Shown here piece after piece: positions 5,737-7,981 of a stretch of 7,981 nucleotides of DNA. The notes beneath the pieces were generated by a model, which had not been told where the DNA came from, made no database searches, and saw only the letters and a program-made list of their open reading frames with translations. The DNA is from Thermoproteota archaeon. Its GTDB lineage: Archaea > Thermoproteota > Korarchaeia > Korarchaeales > Korarchaeaceae. A program made the translations under genes and the position numbers. The stretch is from positions 1-7,981 of the forward strand of contig DRBY01000031.1 in assembly GCA_011042755.1 (NCBI GenBank). Direction: 5' to 3'. Every line of letters starts with the position of its first letter. Position 1 is the first letter of the stretch.

Positions 5737-6570
5737 GACCTCCTCGACATCCCTCCACCACTGCTTCTTCGTGCCCGTCTTGGCCCTCTTCATCCACTTC
5801 TTACTCTTCGGCTCCTGCTCTATCATCTCGAGGAGCTTGTCCACCTTCTTAACCACAGCCTCCTTCTCCTCAGGCTTGAGCCTACCCTCCTGGACCATCT
5901 GCTCGGCGTACCTCTTCACGAGGTTCAGGTTCTGCGTAGCGTCGTACCAGAAGCCCCAGTCCTCGGCTAGGAGCTTGGCTATGTACTTGCCGTTTATCTT
6001 CCCATCGCCCTCCTCCTCGGTTATCTCATGCGTCAGGAAGAGGACTATTAGGTCGACGAGATCCTTTGGATTTATCTCGTGGATCTGCAGCTTCTCCAGT
6101 ACTACATCCGTTGGAGAGATGGCGGGAAAGCTCAGCTCCAATCTCCCCTGACCGGGCTTCTCGCCGAACGGGACGTCGTGGCTGAACTCAAGCTTGTTGA
6201 AGAAGACATCGACATGGTACTTCCCCTGCGGATGGTAGTAGATCAGCCTCTTATCTCCAAAGAGCGCGTTGATCATTCTGTCTGGCAAGAACTTGAGTTC
6301 CTTCTCAAAGAACTCCTTGATCTGCTTCTTCTGCTTCTTGTAGGCCATCAGGTCCAGGTCGGTGAACATCGGCACGCCGGCGCCAAACCTGGTCTTGTGG
6401 ATCTCCATGGCCCTCGGGTTGTCCTGTGTGTGGATGTAGACCGCCATGGCCCCGAGGATCCTGATGATTATGCCCTTGTCCTGAGCTCTCTTGACTATTT
6501 CGACGCACTCCTTTACGAACTGCTCAGGGTCTAGCTCGACGAAGTGAATGCCCTCGTGCTCGCCCGCCAC
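5728..6570 (-). CDS. Nucleotidyltransferase-fold protein, function unknown
   Basis: The protein has 280 residues. The first half resembles the minimal nucleotidyltransferase fold of the AbiEii/MNT-like group: RILGAMAVYIH at 37-47 in place of the usual G[GS] motif, FTDLDLM (D71, D73) as the metal-binding DxD, and HVDVFF (D121) as the third acidic residue. A segment follows like the family's substrate region: LSFPAISPTDVVLEKL then INPKDLVDLIVLFL (146-178). The last 80 residues are charged helix rich in lysine, ending in WWRDVEEVVR. GTG 6570 is chosen on a TGAGGAG site six bases upstream. ATG 6636 would overlap the preceding gene by 56 bases and add an unconserved arginine/serine-rich leader. 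It follows the metallophosphoesterase by ten bases. Alanine in place of the second Gly/Ser of motif 1 leaves catalysis uncertain. No AbiEi-type antitoxin is next to it, so a toxin role is not supported. Confidence 0.8.
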   Translation of the reverse strand: MAGEHEGIHFVELDPEQFVKECVEIVKRAQDKGIIIRILGAMAVYIHTQDNPRAMEIHKTRFGAGVPMFTDLDLMAYKKQKKQIKEFFEKELKFLPDRMINALFGDKRLIYYHPQGKYHVDVFFNKLEFSHDVPFGEKPGQGRLELSFPAISPTDVVLEKLQIHEINPKDLVDLIVLFLTHEITEEEGDGKINGKYIAKLLAEDWGFWYDATQNLNLVKRYAEQMVQEGRLKPEEKEAVVKKVDKLLEMIEQEPKSKKWMKRAKTGTKKQWWRDVEEVVR

Positions 6571-6576
6571 GGGAAA

Positions 6577-6583
6577 CTCCTCA
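6577..6583 (-). promoter_or_regulatory. Shine-Dalgarno site setting the start at GTG 6570
   Basis: TGAGGAG on the minus strand includes the stop codon of the metallophosphoesterase gene and ends six bases before GTG 6570. No comparable site precedes ATG 6636. The arrangement implies coupled translation of the two genes. Confidence 0.65.
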
Positions 6584-7549
6584 CCCCTCGATCTTCCACC
6601 AGTTCTTGAGACCCTCCTCGGTGAACTCGACGACAAACCCTCTGAGGATGCCTTCGCTGTACTCGCTCCCGGGGTTGAGCACCACGGTTCTGCCTATCTT
6701 GTCGCTAGCGTAGCTCTCGTGTATGTGGCCGTGTAGCCCCAGTATAGGCTGGTACTTCTCGATGACCTCCCTGACGGACTTGGAGCCAACGTGCACCAGC
6801 ACGGGCTTCCCGCCTATGTAGACGGGCTTCAGATCCTTCGTGAGCTTGGGGGCCAGGTCCAGCTTCGTGTTGTAGGGCGGGCAGTGGAAGTTGAAGATTA
6901 TCTTGTCGAAGTTCGTGTAGCCCTTATCCATAGCCCACTTTATCTTCTTCTCCAGCATCTTCTTCAGCTTCGGCTCCGGGGCCTCCCTAGGAGTGTTCCA
7001 AGGCGTCGGATTCACGTACTCGTGGCTTATGATGGCGTAGCCCAAGGGAACCTCGACGACCTTGTCGAGCGGGTAGATTATGCCCCTATCCTCGTACTCC
7101 TTTATGACCTCGTCTATGTACTGCTCGTCGTCGTTTCCAGGCATGACTATGGGCAGCACCTGGTTCAGGTCGAGCTTCTCTAAGATCAGGTCGAGCCACT
7201 TCTTCATTCTCTCCTTCATCAGCCGCTCGAAGAGCTTCGCCTGCTTATTGGGGTCGGCGGCTATCTCCTGTATCTCCTCGGGCGTCGCGACGATGTAGTA
7301 GTAGCTCAGCCCCTCGATGAAGTCGAGGAGCTTCTGCAGCTCCTCCTCGGTGGTCGCCTTCTTCTTCTGGCCGAGGACCTCGGCCTCGTAGTGGTCCCCG
7401 TAGTCGTATACGGGGACTATGGCCTTCCCAGTCAGGTCGCCTGCGAAGATTAGCACGTCTGCCTTGTAAACCTTAACCGCGCTCAACCACTTCCTCCACA
7501 CCACAGTGTTCCCGTGGGTATCCGCTGAGAAGAATATCCTGAAGCTCAA
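6581..7549 (-). CDS. Calcineurin-like metallophosphoesterase
   Basis: This 322-residue protein has the full set of binuclear-metal phosphoesterase motifs in order: SADTHG (D10, H12), FAGDLTG (D38), MPGNDDE (N139), FNFHCPP (H222) and GLHGHIHES (H275, H277). It should therefore hydrolyse a phosphomonoester or phosphodiester in the cytoplasm; no signal peptide is visible. It looks like the archaeal Icc-related predicted phosphoesterases. Between the second and third motifs there is a long, mostly helical lysine/glutamate-rich insert (about 48-128) that may shape substrate choice. It is followed ten bases later by a nucleotidyltransferase-fold gene, so the two may act on the same nucleotide or RNA substrate; this is inference. 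TTG 7549 is chosen because GAGGTGATC lies just upstream. GTG 7558 is part of that binding site and would add three residues. Codon use is strongly biased to C/G-ending codons. Confidence 0.9.
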   Translation of the reverse strand: MSFRIFFSADTHGNTVVWRKWLSAVKVYKADVLIFAGDLTGKAIVPVYDYGDHYEAEVLGQKKKATTEEELQKLLDFIEGLSYYYIVATPEEIQEIAADPNKQAKLFERLMKERMKKWLDLILEKLDLNQVLPIVMPGNDDEQYIDEVIKEYEDRGIIYPLDKVVEVPLGYAIISHEYVNPTPWNTPREAPEPKLKKMLEKKIKWAMDKGYTNFDKIIFNFHCPPYNTKLDLAPKLTKDLKPVYIGGKPVLVHVGSKSVREVIEKYQPILGLHGHIHESYASDKIGRTVVLNPGSEYSEGILRGFVVEFTEEGLKNWWKIEG

Positions 7550-7552
7550 CCG

Positions 7553-7561
7553 GATCACCTC
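7553..7561 (-). promoter_or_regulatory. Strong Shine-Dalgarno site setting the start at TTG 7549
   Basis: GAGGTGATC is a nine-base match to the complement of the 16S rRNA 3' end, and the core GAGGTG ends six bases before TTG 7549. GTG 7558 lies within it and so is unlikely to be the start codon. This is the strongest ribosome-binding site in the window. Confidence 0.7.
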
Positions 7562-7598
7562 TAAGGCAACGCCAGTTCATCTAAGAAATTGTAACCAA

Positions 7599-7604
7599 AT
7601 AAAA
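7599..7604 (-). promoter_or_regulatory. TATA box of the phosphoesterase operon
   Basis: The minus strand reads AATTTTATTTGG; TTTTAT begins 55 bases before TTG 7549, predicting a leader of about 26 bases carrying the strong ribosome-binding site. Apart from this and the permease terminator I see nothing else in the 153-base gap 7550-7702. Confidence 0.5.
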
Positions 7605-7671
7605 TTGAGCCTGCTGGAAGGAGAAAGCTGTAAGATGGACTTTCCTCTTGCGGTAGACATGTAAGGCAAGT

Positions 7672-7676
7672 AAAAA
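7672..7676 (-). terminator. T-run after the permease gene
   Basis: A pyrimidine-rich stretch ending in TTTTT starts 26 bases after the permease stop on the minus strand. A short T-tract in a pyrimidine-rich context is the usual archaeal terminator. There is no clear hairpin. Confidence 0.4.
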
Positions 7677-7702
7677 GAGGAGGGGAGGGACGAGAAAGAC
7701 GC

Positions 7703-7981
7703 TCACGCGGGCGGAATCTCCGTGTAGATGGTTCTGACGTCTATGCCGCGCCTCTGGTTGTAGGCCAGGAAGCCCATGAAGATGAAGGCGCCAAGGCCCA
7801 TCCAGAAGGCCTGGTGGATTGGTATCATCAGCCTGAACGCACCGAAGTAGTAGAAGATCTCGTGGGTGGCCACGAAGAAGAAGAAGAAGTTCACCGCGAA
7901 GCAGTAGGCGCCGAGTATGCTGAGCACGGGTACGCCTCCGATCTCCCACTTGTACGGAGCCTTCTCGTAGAGGTCAGACCT
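7703..7981 (-). CDS. C-terminal end of an APC-type amino-acid permease (partial)
   Basis: The last 92 codons are visible; the 5' end lies beyond the window. The fragment starts RSDLYEKAPYKWEIGGVPVLSILG, resembling the loop and helix entry before the final two membrane spans of archaeal APC-superfamily transporters. Two hydrophobic spans follow: about residues 18-42 with a run of five phenylalanines (FFFFF), and about 50-70 (AFWMGLGAFIFMGFLAY). The tail is NQRRGIDVRTIYTEIPPA; RGID...EIPP is typical of archaeal amino-acid permeases as I know them. The product should import amino acids or related compounds at the cytoplasmic membrane, but the substrate cannot be told from this end. The phenylalanine run is encoded by a TTC repeat (GAA five times on the plus strand, 7874-7888). 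Codons are C/G-ending like the phosphoesterase operon. Confidence 0.75.
   Translation of the reverse strand, partial: RSDLYEKAPYKWEIGGVPVLSILGAYCFAVNFFFFFVATHEIFYYFGAFRLMIPIHQAFWMGLGAFIFMGFLAYNQRRGIDVRTIYTEIPPA

Noticed and set aside
6571..6636. Upstream ATG 6636 as start of the nucleotidyltransferase-fold gene
   Set aside because: It would overlap the phosphoesterase gene by 56 bases, lacks a ribosome-binding site, and adds a low-complexity Arg/Ser leader. GTG 6570 has a well-placed site.
5728..7549. Toxin-antitoxin (AbiE-like) system
   Set aside because: The nucleotidyltransferase fold is suggestive, but there is no AbiEi-like partner. The neighbour is a phosphoesterase, and the codon use suggests steady high expression.
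7550..7558. GTG 7558 as start of the metallophosphoesterase
   Set aside because: The codon is part of GAGGTGATC, the ribosome-binding site itself. TTG 7549 is correctly spaced from it.
7874..7889. GAA repeat on the plus strand
   Set aside because: It is the reverse of five TTC codons for phenylalanine in a membrane span; codon bias explains it.
7581..7949. A 122-codon minus-strand frame with long leucine runs, at first sight a membrane protein
   Set aside because: The leucines come from reading the TTC-rich permease codons in the wrong frame. The permease frame gives membrane spans plus a conserved tail.
1..7981. CRISPR arrays, insertion sequences, tRNA or box C/D RNA genes
   Set aside because: No spaced direct repeats, no transposase, no tRNA-like fold and no convincing C/D box pair were seen on either strand.

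Overview
The window is from an archaeon, most likely a thermophile of the Thermoproteota/Korarchaeota (TACK) side; I cannot fix the species. The evidence is as follows. The same TTTATC box lies 28-29 bases before the start codons of three genes, which is the spacing expected for leaderless archaeal transcripts. TTG and GTG starts are frequent, and arginine is largely AGG/AGA. The gene content (endonuclease V fused to an alkyltransferase-type domain, a MoaD-MoaE fusion, a TldD/TldE pair, an amino-acid permease ending in EIPPA) also fits. Genes are tightly packed and no gene-free stretch reaches 300 bases. I see no RNA gene, mobile element or CRISPR array.

Layout. (1) Bases 1-431, minus strand: the 5' part of a DNA-repair fusion that runs off the left edge. 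An alkyltransferase-like (ATL) domain, whose reactive cysteine is replaced by tryptophan (PWHRV), is joined in frame to the start of endonuclease V. (2) Bases 524-2648, plus strand: a molybdenum/tungsten cofactor cluster, moaD-moaE fusion, moaA, moaC. MoaA and MoaC turn GTP into precursor Z (cPMP), and MoaD-MoaE adds the dithiolene sulfurs. (3) Bases 2656-5676, minus strand: tldD, then pmbA/tldE one base downstream, then a small winged-helix gene with its own promoter and a palindrome next to its TATA box. (4) Bases 5728-7549, minus strand: a two-gene operon of a calcineurin-like metallophosphoesterase and a nucleotidyltransferase-fold protein, both with strongly biased C/G-ending codons. (5) Bases 7703-7981, minus strand: the C-terminal end of an APC-type permease, running off the right edge.

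The clearest functional units are the moa cluster and the TldD/TldE pair. The most unusual item is the ATL-endonuclease V fusion. The phosphoesterase-nucleotidyltransferase operon is the least understood: its codon use suggests high expression, but its substrate cannot be read from sequence.
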